Shown: one piece after another, positions 6,722 to 15,308 of the stretch
Layout of the letters: each line of letters begins with the position of its first letter
Position numbering within the stretch: position 1 is the first letter of the stretch
Source: a virus
Virus record (IMG/VR): IMGVR_UViG_3300036822_000277
Coordinates: 1-39,838 of that record
Length of the DNA stretch: 39,838 nt
Reading direction: 5' to 3' (one strand)
Program-made: the position numbers and the translations under genes
Notes under the pieces: model-generated
Database searches by the model: none
The model's input: only the letters and a program-made list of their open reading frames with translations
What the model was told of the DNA's origin: nothing

Positions 6722-7447
6722 TTATAACTTGTTGTATTGAATAGACTCGTGGATCAGAGCCTTTCCCATTACAAAAAACTGATCCTGAGTATCTTCCTCA
6801 ATGTACCATTTCTCATAAGCTGGGTTGTCCGATAGAACGGCCAGTTTAGTACCTTGCATTTGCAGGCGTTTTACATGAAATGTTTTCCCGTACACGAACG
6901 AGTAGACGCCGTCAGTTAGAAAATGACGAACCGAAATATCTACAAACAACCGATCCCCAGATGAAAGTGTTGGTGCCATGCTATCACCATTAACTGTCAT
7001 CACTTTTACATCGGTAGGATTCCTGCACCCGAACAATGATCTTGCATGTTCGGTGGTGAATTCTATTGCATAGAGAACTTCAACATAGTCAGAAAGCATG
7101 TAAGTACCAGCTCCTGCACTGACGCTTAAATCTAAAACTTCGACGCGGTAGACGTCATCCCTTTCGACCTTGGTTAATATTTTTCCCTCATGGCTATTCG
7201 CTGGTTGAGGTGCTTGTCCATCTAACCATCCACGTTCAATTTTTAGGGCAGCCTCAATCTGCCTGGCTGCCTGTTCGCCGATATTACGTCTATTAGCTTT
7301 TCCGGCAGGGTAAAGCATCCGCGATACAACGGTGGGATCTAGCCCCGCCTTTTCCGCGAATGCTCTTTGTGTTTTGAAGCCTGCGACAAGCTCCGATAAC
7401 CGTTGCCTGCGAAGTTCAAAAATGTCTGGTGAGGTTTCTGTCTGCAT
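6722..7447 (-). CDS. cI: CI-type phage repressor with S24 peptidase domain
   Basis: 241-residue repressor that maintains lysogeny by binding the OL and OR sites. Residues about 18-70 form a helix-turn-helix (QRAFAEKAGLDPTVVSRML); about 100-235 form a LexA/S24 domain with the catalytic Ser156 in NGDSMAPTL and Lys193 in HVKRL. Ala-Gly pairs at 111-112 and 113-114 in the linker are candidate RecA-stimulated cleavage sites. All residues needed for autocleavage are present, so induction by SOS is expected. It is divergent from the ydaS/cro-like gene across the OR region; its own promoter should lie between 7448 and 7520. Confidence 0.92.
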   Translation of the reverse strand: MQTETSPDIFELRRQRLSELVAGFKTQRAFAEKAGLDPTVVSRMLYPAGKANRRNIGEQAARQIEAALKIERGWLDGQAPQPANSHEGKILTKVERDDVYRVEVLDLSVSAGAGTYMLSDYVEVLYAIEFTTEHARSLFGCRNPTDVKVMTVNGDSMAPTLSSGDRLFVDISVRHFLTDGVYSFVYGKTFHVKRLQMQGTKLAVLSDNPAYEKWYIEEDTQDQFFVMGKALIHESIQYNKL

Positions 7448-7467
7448 TTCTACATCTTACTAATAAA

Positions 7468-7518
7468 TACCTCAAGGTAAATGACTTTTGGGTATTGATA
7501 AATATTTACCTGTAAGTA
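7468..7518. promoter_or_regulatory. OR operator cluster
   Basis: Three sites matching those of OL: TACCTCAAGGTA (7468-7479, perfect five-base arms), GACTTTTGGGTA (7483-7494, nine of twelve to TACTTTGAGGTA), and TACCTGTAAGTA (7507-7518). Between repressor and cro-like gene, this is the expected position of OR. Confidence 0.68.
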
Positions 7519-7522
7519 TACT
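7495..7522 (+). promoter_or_regulatory. PR promoter
   Basis: TTGATA (7495-7500) and TATACT (7517-7522), each five of six to consensus, 16 bases apart; transcription would start near 7529 and run into the cro-like gene and the early right operon. The -10 overlaps the rightmost operator. Confidence 0.7.
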
Positions 7523-7543
7523 TTGATTGACATTGGAGGCATT

Positions 7544-7792
7544 ATGGAAACTTTAAGAATGTACTTAAACGCCCTGTCGCTTGGTAAACAACGAGAGTTC
7601 GCCACTCAGTGTGAAACTTCTCTTGAATACCTCCGCAAGGCCATTAGTAAAAAGCAAAAACTGGGACCGGCCCTATCTGTTTTGCTTGAAACCCATTCAA
7701 ACGGGGCTGTCAGCAGAAAAGACCTTCACCCTGACGACTGGGAGAAAATCTGGCCTGAGCTTTTTGAAAAGACTAATCAATCAGCAGCTTGA
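7544..7792 (+). CDS. ydaS: Cro/YdaS-like regulator
   Basis: 82-residue DNA-binding protein in the cro position. The ATG at 7544 is chosen because GGAGG precedes it by four bases. KQREFATQCETSLEYLRKAI is a helix-turn-helix of the YdaS/Cro type. It should bind the same operators as CI and shut off the repressor during lytic growth. The E. coli relative YdaS (prophage Rac) has been described as a Cro-like or toxin-like regulator. First gene of the PR operon. Confidence 0.8.
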   Translation: METLRMYLNALSLGKQREFATQCETSLEYLRKAISKKQKLGPALSVLLETHSNGAVSRKDLHPDDWEKIWPELFEKTNQSAA

Positions 7793-7820
7793 TTGAAACC
7801 ACAGATACAAAGGGGGAGCC

Positions 7821-8378
7821 GTGGGTAACGAACCTGAATGGAAAGTAGATAAACAGCCAGCCTGGCTGGTGGCTGCTATCAAAAAGACAATAGCTGAGCT
7901 GCCAGGTGGTTATGCCGAAGCAGCCGAATGGCTTGATGTCACAGAAAACTCGCTCTTTAACCGTCTGCGCACTGATGGCGATCAGATCTTCCCGTTGGGT
8001 TGGGCGATGGTGCTGCAGCGTGCTGGTGGCTCAAACCATATCGCCAATGCCATCGCTCGCCATTCCAATGGCGTGTTTGTTCCGGTTGCGGACATTGAAG
8101 ATGTAGAGAACGGCGATATTAACCAGCGCTTGATGGAGTCGATCGAGTGGATAGGGAAGCACTCTAACTTTGTGCGTAAAGCGACGGCAGACGGTGTGAT
8201 TGATGCTGAAGAACGTGCGCAGATTGAAGAGAACAGCTATCAGGTGATCGCCAAATTCCAGGAGCACGTCACGCTGCTATATCGAGTTTTTTGTATCTCT
8301 GAAAAGGATGACGCCCGCGAGTGTGCAGCTCCGGGCGTCGTGGCGAATAAATCATTGTGTATGGAGAAATCCGCATGA
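7821..8378 (+). CDS. ymfL: YmfL-family regulator, CII-like
   Basis: 185 residues with the signature of the YmfL family (E. coli e14 prophage): [20 protein letters not shown] followed by [16 protein letters not shown], a helix-turn-helix at about 30-55, then a conserved [14 protein letters not shown]. Its position directly after the cro-like gene is that of lambda cII, so it probably activates lysogenic promoters. The GTG start follows AGGGGGAG; no ATG is available nearby. It overlaps the next gene by ATGA. Confidence 0.8.
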   Translation: MGNEPEWKVDKQPAWLVAAIKKTIAELPGGYAEAAEWLDVTENSLFNRLRTDGDQIFPLGWAMVLQRAGGSNHIANAIARHSNGVFVPVADIEDVENGDINQRLMESIEWIGKHSNFVRKATADGVIDAEERAQIEENSYQVIAKFQEHVTLLYRVFCISEKDDARECAAPGVVANKSLCMEKSA

Positions 8379-8572
8379 GCAATTTAACCGCAAATTATCA
8401 GCGTTCGCAACTTCGCGCGTTACCGGTTCATGGTGGTAAAGCTGAGGTTGCGTATTGCTATGCCGTAAGAGTACCCGGTGGGTGGGCGCAGGTGAACCAC
8501 AGCTTTACTGAGTGGGCTGTGGGGGACTTCATTTCACGCGGAGGGCAGAAGAATGACACAGCAGACCAATAA
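8375..8572 (+). CDS. Hypothetical early protein (65 aa)
   Basis: Starts [20 protein letters not shown] with GGAG upstream and an ATGA overlap with the ymfL-like stop. It has a compact, probably beta-rich middle ([18 protein letters not shown]). The 3' end overlaps the Rha gene by 20 bases. Conserved-looking but I cannot name a function. Confidence 0.65.
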   Translation: MSNLTANYQRSQLRALPVHGGKAEVAYCYAVRVPGGWAQVNHSFTEWAVGDFISRGGQKNDTADQ

Positions 8573-9257
8573 TTTTGCCTCTTCAACAGTAGCCATTCCC
8601 TTCGTTGCCAGCGCTGTGACGATGAGCAGCCGGGAGATCGCCGCTCTGGTTCGTAGTAAGCATGGTGATGTAAAGCGTTCTGCTGAGCGCCTGAATGCTG
8701 CGGGTATTTTAACCGCGCCGTTGGCGCAGTTCGATTTTGAGCATAACGGCAACGTGTATCAGGAGTATCGATTTAATAAACGTGACTCTCTGGTATTGGT
8801 TGCCCGCTTGTCCCCTGAATTTACCGCGGCGGTTGTGGATCGCTGGCAGGAGCTGGAGAACACGGCGCTAATTCCTCAAACCCTCCCCGAAGCGCTCCGT
8901 CTGGCCGCCGATATGGCAGAGCAGAATGCGCAGCTGTCCTTCAAGGTGCAGCAGGACGCGCCAAAGGTGGCGTTTGTTAACCACTACGTAGAAGCTGGTG
9001 GCGCTAAAAGCCTGCGCGAGACGGCGAAAATCCTGAATATGCCTGAGAAAGCAATGATCGACGCACTGATACGGGACCGGGTTCTGTTCCGTCAATCTGG
9101 CAATCTGTTACCTCATGCGCTGCGCCAGCGCGAAGGTCTGTTCACCGTCAAAACCGGGACGTCTGACTTTGGTCATGCATACACCCAGACTCGTGTAACA
9201 CCTCGTGGCGTTCAGTGGATTGCCGAGCGTTATGCCTCTGAGCTGATGGGAGGTTGA
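8553..9257 (+). CDS. Rha-family regulator with KilAC domain (antirepressor-like)
   Basis: 234-residue two-domain protein. Residues about 20-105 match the phage Rha domain ([38 protein letters not shown]). Residues about 125-234 match the KilA C-terminal DNA-binding domain found in phage antirepressors ([47 protein letters not shown]). Such proteins interfere with repression or host regulation during the early phase. The start sits inside the upstream gene with GGAGGGCAG nearby. Confidence 0.85.
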   Translation: MTQQTNNFASSTVAIPFVASAVTMSSREIAALVRSKHGDVKRSAERLNAAGILTAPLAQFDFEHNGNVYQEYRFNKRDSLVLVARLSPEFTAAVVDRWQELENTALIPQTLPEALRLAADMAEQNAQLSFKVQQDAPKVAFVNHYVEAGGAKSLRETAKILNMPEKAMIDALIRDRVLFRQSGNLLPHALRQREGLFTVKTGTSDFGHAYTQTRVTPRGVQWIAERYASELMGG

Positions 9258-9258
9258 T

Positions 9259-9438
9259 ATGGCTGAAGTTATTCAATCCATGGACCGTTACTACCGGGAT
9301 CAGCACGGCATTATCGTTAACGTTATCGGCTATGACCCGATTGGCCAGCGAGTTATATACCGCAGACCGAACTACGAGTGGGAATGTGTGGCACCGCTGA
9401 TTGTGTTCCGCGCCAGATTCAAGAGGATGGACAAGTGA
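9259..9438 (+). CDS. DUF4222 family protein (59 aa)
   Basis: Short gene reading MAEVIQSMDRYYRDQHGIIV and ending FRARFKRMDK; the DRYYRDQHG...VIGYD...RRPNYEWEC pattern is that of DUF4222, a small family common in enterobacterial prophage replication regions. GGGAGG lies just before the ATG. The stop overlaps the GTG start of the next gene (GTGA). Function unknown; conserved linkage to replication genes suggests an early accessory role. Confidence 0.8.
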   Translation: MAEVIQSMDRYYRDQHGIIVNVIGYDPIGQRVIYRRPNYEWECVAPLIVFRARFKRMDK

Positions 9439-10409
9439 GCACTTTAATTCAATTGCTCGACCGCCCGATCGCCTACAACCCGGCCTTTGCGAAGCTGAAA
9501 GCCGGGAAGATTAAGGCGGGCCCGGTTGCCGCAGTATTCCTTTCCCAGATGGTTTACTGGCATAACCGCATGGACGGTGGCTGGATGTATAAAACGCAGG
9601 CCGATATCTCCAGCGAAACAGCGCTTACCCGTGATGAACAGGAGACGGCGCGTAAACGGCTGGTGGCGCTTGGCGTGCTGGAAGAAGCCCGCCGTGGTGT
9701 TCCTGCGACGATGCATTACCGCGTCAATGCCGAACGCCTGGAGGCTCTGCTGCTCGAAACAGCTAAGCCAGTGATGAAAGTTGCCCAGGATAAAACCAGA
9801 TTGCGGGATTCCCAGAATGTGGAAACGCCGCAATCTGAATTGGTGCATTACCGCAAACAAGATTGCGGTAATGCCGCAGACAAGAATGCGGAAACACCGC
9901 AAACAAGTATGGGGGAACCAACCGAACAAGCCAGCGGGGATCCCGCAAACTTTCCTACAGGAGATTACACAGAGAATACTCAGGAGATTACACAGGAGAA
10001 TAAACCCCTTTGTCCGGTTCCGGCGGAACCAGACCCTGAAGTGGTTATTACCGATCAGGCGATTGAGGTTTTAACCCATCTGAATCGGATAAGCGGTTCA
10101 CGCTACCAGAAATCAAAAACGTCTCTCGAAAACATCCGGGCCCGGCTGCGGGAAGGTTACAGCGTCAGCGACATGATGCTGGTTATCGACCTGAAACATG
10201 AGCACTGGCATGACAACGACGAGCAGTACCAGTACATGCGCCCTGAGACGTTATTCGGCCCGAAAAAATTTGAAGGTTATCTGCAGAGCGCAGTGCGCTG
10301 GGAGCAGAAAGGGCGACCACTCCGTGAGGAATGGGGCGGTGATCGTAAGCGAGATGCGATGAAGTTTGGACCGGTAGACAAGAGCATACCAGCGGGGTTC
10401 AGAGGATGA
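9435..10409 (+). CDS. Replisome organiser / replication initiation protein
   Basis: 324 residues from the GTG at 9435 (MSTLIQLLDRPIAYNPAFAK), with AGAGGA upstream and GTGA coupling. The N-terminal region (about 20-110) looks like a winged helix for DNA binding (YKTQADISSETALTRDEQ). A linker rich in Thr, Pro, Asn and Gln (about 125-215) leads to a conserved phage C-terminal domain (about 225-305: VLTHLNRISGSRYQKSKTSL, ending LFGPKKFEGYL). This fits phage replication proteins that bind the origin and load helicase. The Asn/Gln-coding repeats in the linker could include the origin, as in lambda O, but I see no clean iterons. No separate helicase-loader gene follows. Confidence 0.8.
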   Translation: MSTLIQLLDRPIAYNPAFAKLKAGKIKAGPVAAVFLSQMVYWHNRMDGGWMYKTQADISSETALTRDEQETARKRLVALGVLEEARRGVPATMHYRVNAERLEALLLETAKPVMKVAQDKTRLRDSQNVETPQSELVHYRKQDCGNAADKNAETPQTSMGEPTEQASGDPANFPTGDYTENTQEITQENKPLCPVPAEPDPEVVITDQAIEVLTHLNRISGSRYQKSKTSLENIRARLREGYSVSDMMLVIDLKHEHWHDNDEQYQYMRPETLFGPKKFEGYLQSAVRWEQKGRPLREEWGGDRKRDAMKFGPVDKSIPAGFRG

Positions 10410-11734
10410 TGATTAACAAATATTGCCAGGCACTTAACGAACTGCGCGCTAAATCGTCGCATGAGTTGAAAGAGGTGGGCGACCAGTGGCGTACCCCTGA
10501 GCTGCTGTTCTGGGGCGTTAATGCCATGTTTGGCCCGTTAGTACTGGACCTGTTTGCTGACGAAAGCAACGCTAAATGCCCGGCATGGTACACCGCAGAG
10601 GACAATGCGCTGACGCAGGACTGGTCTGCCCGTCTGGCAGAGCTCGGCGGCGCCGCGTTTGGCAACCCGCCATACAGCCGGTCGCAGTACCATGAGAAAC
10701 AGGCGATCACTGGCATGACCCACATAATGAACCATGCCGCGGATATGCGGGAAAAAGGCGGTCGTTATGTGTTTCTGATTAAAGCCGCACCGAGTGAAAC
10801 GTGGTGGCCGGAAGATGCCGATCATATCGTTTTCATCCGTGGCCGCGTTGGGTTCGATCTTCCTGAGTGGTTTATCCCGGCCGACGACAAGCAAAAACCC
10901 ACCAGCGCCTTTTTTGCTGGCGCTATCGCTGTGTTTGATAAGTCCTGGCGAGGTGAGCGGTTTAGCTATATCAGCCGTACCGAGCTGGAAGCAAAAGGCC
11001 GGGCCTTTATGTCACTGGCGCAGTTTGCTTTCGGTAAATCTCAGCTTCCTACTATGTCGGCTGTTGCAGTCGAACCTGCTACCGACAAAGCAGAGACTGA
11101 ACTTCCCCTGAGTCAGAAAAGCATTTTTAAAACCAGCGGGGTTAAGGTATGGGCCTGCGTCAGATCGGCGTTCGGTGACAAAGAAGAGTACACCTTCAGC
11201 GAGTCAAAATTCGGTCATACCTGGGCGGCTGACTCTGTTGAAAGCCCTGAGTTTGCTCAGGTCTCGCCAATCACCATAGACAAAGCGAAACAGCTCATTA
11301 CCGAAAGTATTCTTTTTGGTGTGGATGAATGGTTGTTGTCACTCCAGTTCGCTGATGAGGCAGCGCAGGTAGATATGTCTGACCGCATTCGTACCGTTGC
11401 GCTCGAAGCATCCGCCGAATATGGCATGACCAGCAGCGACTTTATCGCCGTGCTGGGAAGCCTTGATGTTTCAAAGTGGACCAACATTCGGCAGATCCGC
11501 GCGCATATACGTGAGAAGACAAGGCCTGTAGTGGATCCGCTGCCTGAGTCCCGTATCTGGCCGCTGGAGGTTGGGCTGGTCTTTGAGCAGGTTGATGGCG
11601 TTGATCGTCTCGATGTATCCCAGCAGAACAAACTGAAGGCGAACATTAACCAGCTCTGGCTGGAGCGTATGCCCACCAGCGATATTATTGCTGCTGCTAA
11701 CGATATGGTTAACAGCATGCAGGTAGTGACATGA
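10406..11734 (+). CDS. dam: Phage DNA N-6-adenine methyltransferase with C-terminal extension
   Basis: 442 residues. The first 190 or so match the phage N6-adenine methyltransferase family: WRTPELLFWGVNAMFGPLVL, LDLFADESNAKCP and the catalytic NPPY at 87-90. It would methylate adenines in phage DNA, possibly against restriction. The family is usually about 170-200 residues; here some 240 further residues follow, with an unrecognised mixed region and a helical end. ATG overlaps the previous stop as ATGA. A second ATG follows immediately. Confidence 0.85.
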   Translation: MMINKYCQALNELRAKSSHELKEVGDQWRTPELLFWGVNAMFGPLVLDLFADESNAKCPAWYTAEDNALTQDWSARLAELGGAAFGNPPYSRSQYHEKQAITGMTHIMNHAADMREKGGRYVFLIKAAPSETWWPEDADHIVFIRGRVGFDLPEWFIPADDKQKPTSAFFAGAIAVFDKSWRGERFSYISRTELEAKGRAFMSLAQFAFGKSQLPTMSAVAVEPATDKAETELPLSQKSIFKTSGVKVWACVRSAFGDKEEYTFSESKFGHTWAADSVESPEFAQVSPITIDKAKQLITESILFGVDEWLLSLQFADEAAQVDMSDRIRTVALEASAEYGMTSSDFIAVLGSLDVSKWTNIRQIRAHIREKTRPVVDPLPESRIWPLEVGLVFEQVDGVDRLDVSQQNKLKANINQLWLERMPTSDIIAAANDMVNSMQVVT

Positions 11735-12768
11735 GAGCCTTATTTACCCCTGAAGTTGTGCCACGCCTCGGCGTGGTACTGCTCAAGCCCGGCAAGGAGC
11801 TGATGCGGTTATTTGCTAATGGCCGGGTCCTGGTTGAAGAAGTGCCGGAAAGTATGTCGCGGCTGCCGTCGGGCCGCGTACCTGATGCGCGTCAGCCGCT
11901 GGCCAGTGAGAGGACTCTGGATAAGTTTTTCACCGATGAGAGAGTCATCAACGCCGCTGGCGGTATTCCCGCCCTTGAGGCGTGGCTGGAACGGAACGTG
12001 AAAGCATGCCAGTACCCGTATTCTGATTATCACCATATGGAGCTGGTTACCATGCGACACCCGCCTGGGGCGATGATGTTGTGCTGGCACTGCGAAAACC
12101 AGCTGCGCCAGCAGACCACCGCCCAGCTGTCGGATATGGCCCGCTCCAATGTTGTTGACTGGATAATAGATACCGTTCTGATGCGCCTGCGCTTTAATCG
12201 TGAACGTGAGCTGTCACTGGCGGAATTGTGCTGGTGGGCGGTTTATTCCGGCATCGCTGACGCTATTACCGAAAGCATGGCGGAAAAGGCGCTGCAGCTA
12301 CCCTGCGAACCATTTAAGTCAGTGTACCGGGATAGCGACACTGTGCCGACGGCAACGGCCACCAGAGTTCTGGTTAACAGGCTGGAGGGTTACAGCATTG
12401 TTCAGGAATGGCAGGACAGTCCCTTAGAAAAAGCGGTAGTTACTGTCACCGTTGATCATGAATCGCCAGCAACATTTTTTGCACGTCCAAAGCGTATTCG
12501 CTGGGAAAACAAATCATTTCTGCAATGGGTTAAGACGCAACCCTGCGTGTGCTGTGGACAGCCCTCTGATGATCCCCATCACCTCATCGGATGGGGACAG
12601 GGAGGCATGGGAACCAAAGCCCACGACATTTTTACCCTTCCATTATGTCGGAAACACCATGACCAGTTACATCGTGATGCGGTCAAGTTTGAAAAAGAAT
12701 TCGGTCCGCAACCGGTATTAATCATTCAAGTGCTGGACCGGGCCTTTGCGCTTGGCGTTCTGGCTTAA
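11731..12768 (+). CDS. DUF968 family protein with HNH-like zinc motif (YdfU-like)
   Basis: 345-residue early protein. The C-terminal part (about 270-315) has CVCCG...DPHHLIGWGQGGMG...LPLCRKHHDQLH, the Cys/His arrangement of DUF968 proteins such as E. coli YdfU (prophage Qin) and related to HNH nucleases and recombination mediators. The N-terminal half is unrecognised. It precedes the Q gene, the position of ninB/orf-type recombination functions in lambda, so a role in DNA recombination or processing is likely. ATGA coupling with the methyltransferase. Confidence 0.82.
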   Translation: MRALFTPEVVPRLGVVLLKPGKELMRLFANGRVLVEEVPESMSRLPSGRVPDARQPLASERTLDKFFTDERVINAAGGIPALEAWLERNVKACQYPYSDYHHMELVTMRHPPGAMMLCWHCENQLRQQTTAQLSDMARSNVVDWIIDTVLMRLRFNRERELSLAELCWWAVYSGIADAITESMAEKALQLPCEPFKSVYRDSDTVPTATATRVLVNRLEGYSIVQEWQDSPLEKAVVTVTVDHESPATFFARPKRIRWENKSFLQWVKTQPCVCCGQPSDDPHHLIGWGQGGMGTKAHDIFTLPLCRKHHDQLHRDAVKFEKEFGPQPVLIIQVLDRAFALGVLA

Positions 12769-12777
12769 GGAGAACTA

Positions 12778-13119
12778 ATGCGAGATATGTATGAAGTTAT
12801 GGACCGTTGGGGAGCATGGGCTGCAGCTGAAAGTAATGGAGTTGACTGGCAGCCAGTTGCTGCAGGCTTTAAGGGGTTACTTCCACACGGTAAAAAATCG
12901 CGTATACAATGTGATGACGATGATGGCATTTTGATTGATGGTTGTGTAGCTCGTCTCCGGTACTACAAGCCAGATGAGTATGAACTGGTTATTGCACATT
13001 TCGTCATTGGTATTTCATTGCGTACTATTGCAAGGAAACGTCGATGTTCTGATGGAACTATCAGAAAAGAGTTACAAACTGCCATCGGTTTTATTGATGG
13101 TTGTCTCTCAATGCTATGA
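12778..13119 (+). CDS. Q: Late antiterminator Q
   Basis: 113-residue protein resembling the short antitermination Q family (as YdfT of prophage Qin): MYEVMDRWGAWAAAESNGVD, WQPVAAGFKGLLPHGKKSR, DDGILIDGCVARLRYYKP, and a final IGFIDGCLSML. A helix-turn-helix-like segment lies at about 82-102. Q modifies RNA polymerase at the late promoter so that it ignores terminators. AAGGAG precedes the ATG. It ends four bases before the convergent nuclease gene, marking the border of the accessory block. Confidence 0.88.
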   Translation: MRDMYEVMDRWGAWAAAESNGVDWQPVAAGFKGLLPHGKKSRIQCDDDDGILIDGCVARLRYYKPDEYELVIAHFVIGISLRTIARKRRCSDGTIRKELQTAIGFIDGCLSML

Positions 13120-13123
13120 TTTT

Positions 13124-13753
13124 CTATTTTTTTCCGGTGAAATGATATAAAGAAACTCCCATATGTCTCACATAATATGGGAGATCTGTTGCAGGGTGTT
13201 TTGTCGTACTTTTGAAACGAAGTGGAACTGACTCTGCCTCAATTTCAACATCTTGAACGTTTGTAGAAAGATAATTCTTCCAATCATTAAATTTATTTGA
13301 TGATTTATCAGTTTTTATATAAATAAGAATACCACCATGATCATCTCGGACCGTACCAGTGCCGTATCTTTCTGTTAATTGTACCCATCCATCATGGATA
13401 TACTTAGGACCATTCCATAGTTTTGCTTCACCAATCCATTCAAATTTACCAAGTTGATGTTTAACTAATATATCAACATGTCCTCCATGTTGAGTATCGT
13501 GTTCAGCATCGTAAAGTCTGCCCTTTAAAAAGGTTATAATACAGGATGTTAGCTCATCCTCACCCCATTTTTTGTCTTGAAAAAAGTGTTTGTTGTTTTC
13601 GAGATCTTGAATTGCATCATCAAGATCAAGATATAACTGTTTAACGAAAATATCTTTATTTGCTGCTAATTTCCTTTGAACCATCCCTTTAAAGTCAGGG
13701 TCAAACCTCATAAGTGACTCAATATCCGCAAGACTATATCCCTTATCGCTCAT
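13124..13753 (-). CDS. PD-(D/E)XK nuclease, last gene of the accessory cassette
   Basis: 209 residues with a readable PD-(D/E)XK core: E65 or E67 in KKWGEDELTSCIITFLKGRL, D94 in HGGHVDILV, E109-x-K111 in WIGEAKLW, and Q125 in GWVQLTERYGTG. This is the arrangement of restriction-type and defence-associated DNA nucleases. The N-terminal 60 residues are helical. It starts 11 bases inside the preceding gene, with GGAGA upstream. The gene is AT-rich and leftward, opposite to the surrounding phage genes. Probable DNA-cleaving effector; target unknown. No transmembrane segment. Confidence 0.72.
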   Translation of the reverse strand: MSDKGYSLADIESLMRFDPDFKGMVQRKLAANKDIFVKQLYLDLDDAIQDLENNKHFFQDKKWGEDELTSCIITFLKGRLYDAEHDTQHGGHVDILVKHQLGKFEWIGEAKLWNGPKYIHDGWVQLTERYGTGTVRDDHGGILIYIKTDKSSNKFNDWKNYLSTNVQDVEIEAESVPLRFKSTTKHPATDLPYYVRHMGVSLYHFTGKK

Positions 13754-14174
13754 GGAAGGTCTCCAGAACGTCTGAAGGGGTGAAGTAAGGGAATAAATAT
13801 TGGTTGAAGTCCTTAACTAATTCACCTGTTTCGGGATGATAGAAGTTGCCTGAATCTAAAGCATATGATATTAAATCATCCTCGACAGATAATGGTTCAT
13901 CTAGCGTGTCATCTATATATTGAAAATGCATGTTAAGCAGATGAATCTTATAGCTAGAGAAATAATCTGTGACTTTTATTATCAACCTATAATCCTCTGG
14001 TGTTTCTAAATCTAAACCAGAACCATTTATAAGTGTTTTATATGTATAGTGTTTAATTTGTCGAGCGTCTTTGCTGATTAAAAATAAAAAAAGCGCGCGA
14101 CACACATAACGAGTAGGATCATTGAAGTCCTCTTCGATCTGGCTCAGAATGTCACACACCTTTATATCTTTCAT
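13743..14174 (-). CDS. Unknown 143-aa middle component of the accessory cassette
   Basis: Not recognised. The N-terminus is helical (MKDIKVCDILSQIEEDFND); the C-terminal third has SGNFYHPETGELVKDFNQY followed by LFPYFTPSDVL, a pattern suggesting a small winged-helix or adaptor domain. It is coupled upstream by ATGA with the 362-aa gene and downstream by an 11-base overlap with the nuclease, so the three are made together. Small middle components of this size occur in several multi-gene defence systems; here that is only an analogy. Confidence 0.65.
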   Translation of the reverse strand: MKDIKVCDILSQIEEDFNDPTRYVCRALFLFLISKDARQIKHYTYKTLINGSGLDLETPEDYRLIIKVTDYFSSYKIHLLNMHFQYIDDTLDEPLSVEDDLISYALDSGNFYHPETGELVKDFNQYLFPYFTPSDVLETFHER

Positions 14175-15259
14175 TTTATTCCTGCTAGCTTAGCCTTCTT
14201 TGCCTCACAAGATCTCACTGAATCCAGAATTTTATTAACAATAAAGACTATAGACTCAATATTGTTGCAATTACTGGCAATAGCTTCATACAAGCGCATC
14301 TTAGGGTTGTCTAGCATAGTGCGCTTGCCTGGTAATGTTAGTTCTATAGATAGGATTTGTGAAGCATTTTGCTTCAAGTCCCAGATTTTCCCCAGTTTGA
14401 ATTTCGTTAGAATCGGGCTGGCAGCTTCCCCACCATGATGATAACTGTCCCTACGCAAGCACTGTTGGCTGGGCTTCAGTTTTAAAGAACTGGTATTGCC
14501 ATCAGCGGTAATGAATGAAACGTGAGAAATCCTACCATCCACGTTCTCGTAAAGGTCCTGAATTGTACCAAACAGTTCAACTGGTTTGTTTAGGTTTATA
14601 CCTGCTTGGTCCTTAATAAATTTTTGGACAAGATGTTGTTGAAACTGCGATTCAGAACGTGGCAATACAGATAAATCAACTGTTTGAATTAGTAATTTTT
14701 CTGACGGAAGAAGCATCACACTGTTAAAACACTGAGTGACCTGACGTGTTTTGCATTTTATTTCTCCGCCATTTGCTCGAAGCTCTAATCCAGCATCACT
14801 AAGGTGGGTTTGGTCAAGTTCAATAATCTCAGTGTAATATGCCTTTGAGACTAAGATAGCAGTTTCGATTTGTTGATTATTTATTACATCAGACTGCAAC
14901 TCGGCGAAGTGCAGATCGGTATCGGCAGCAAAAAGTTCCTCTTTTGAGAGAGGGGTAGGATACGCTTTGTTGAAACTGCTTTCATCTTTTTTTAAATTGC
15001 CAAATGCAGCCTGAATTTTTGGAACATCGCTCTCGTCTAGCCTATAAATAGTGAGTAGCCGTGTACCACTAAAAACCAGCCCTTTCCAAAAGTCGTCAAT
15101 AACGGACTTCAGCTCCATGTCGCCTTGAACCGCATTGTTCATTCTTTCGATGAATGGCGTAAGGCCTGCCGCTGTAATTCCTAATGATGAACCCAAAAGT
15201 TTGCGAGTATTACGCCAGCCGAATCTTGAATTAATATTCCTTACCGTTTGCTCAATCAT
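14171..15259 (-). CDS. Unknown 362-aa first component of the accessory cassette
   Basis: Not recognised. I use the ATG at 15259 (MIEQTVRNINSRFGWRNTRK), preceded by AAGGA; the frame stays open to 15370 but without a better site. Residues about 8-35 could be a helix-turn-helix or membrane-proximal segment (TRKLLGSSLGITAAGLTPF). The middle is mixed alpha/beta and the C-terminus helical and basic (SCEAKKAKLAGIK). There is no Walker A, no transmembrane helix of convincing length and no nuclease motif. As the largest and first protein of an operon ending in a nuclease, it may be the sensor or regulator. Confidence 0.65.
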   Translation of the reverse strand: MIEQTVRNINSRFGWRNTRKLLGSSLGITAAGLTPFIERMNNAVQGDMELKSVIDDFWKGLVFSGTRLLTIYRLDESDVPKIQAAFGNLKKDESSFNKAYPTPLSKEELFAADTDLHFAELQSDVINNQQIETAILVSKAYYTEIIELDQTHLSDAGLELRANGGEIKCKTRQVTQCFNSVMLLPSEKLLIQTVDLSVLPRSESQFQQHLVQKFIKDQAGINLNKPVELFGTIQDLYENVDGRISHVSFITADGNTSSLKLKPSQQCLRRDSYHHGGEAASPILTKFKLGKIWDLKQNASQILSIELTLPGKRTMLDNPKMRLYEAIASNCNNIESIVFIVNKILDSVRSCEAKKAKLAGIK

Positions 15260-15308
15260 TAAGCATTCCTTAAACACCTGTTTAGTATGGTTAAACTTTG
15301 TGAGAGAT

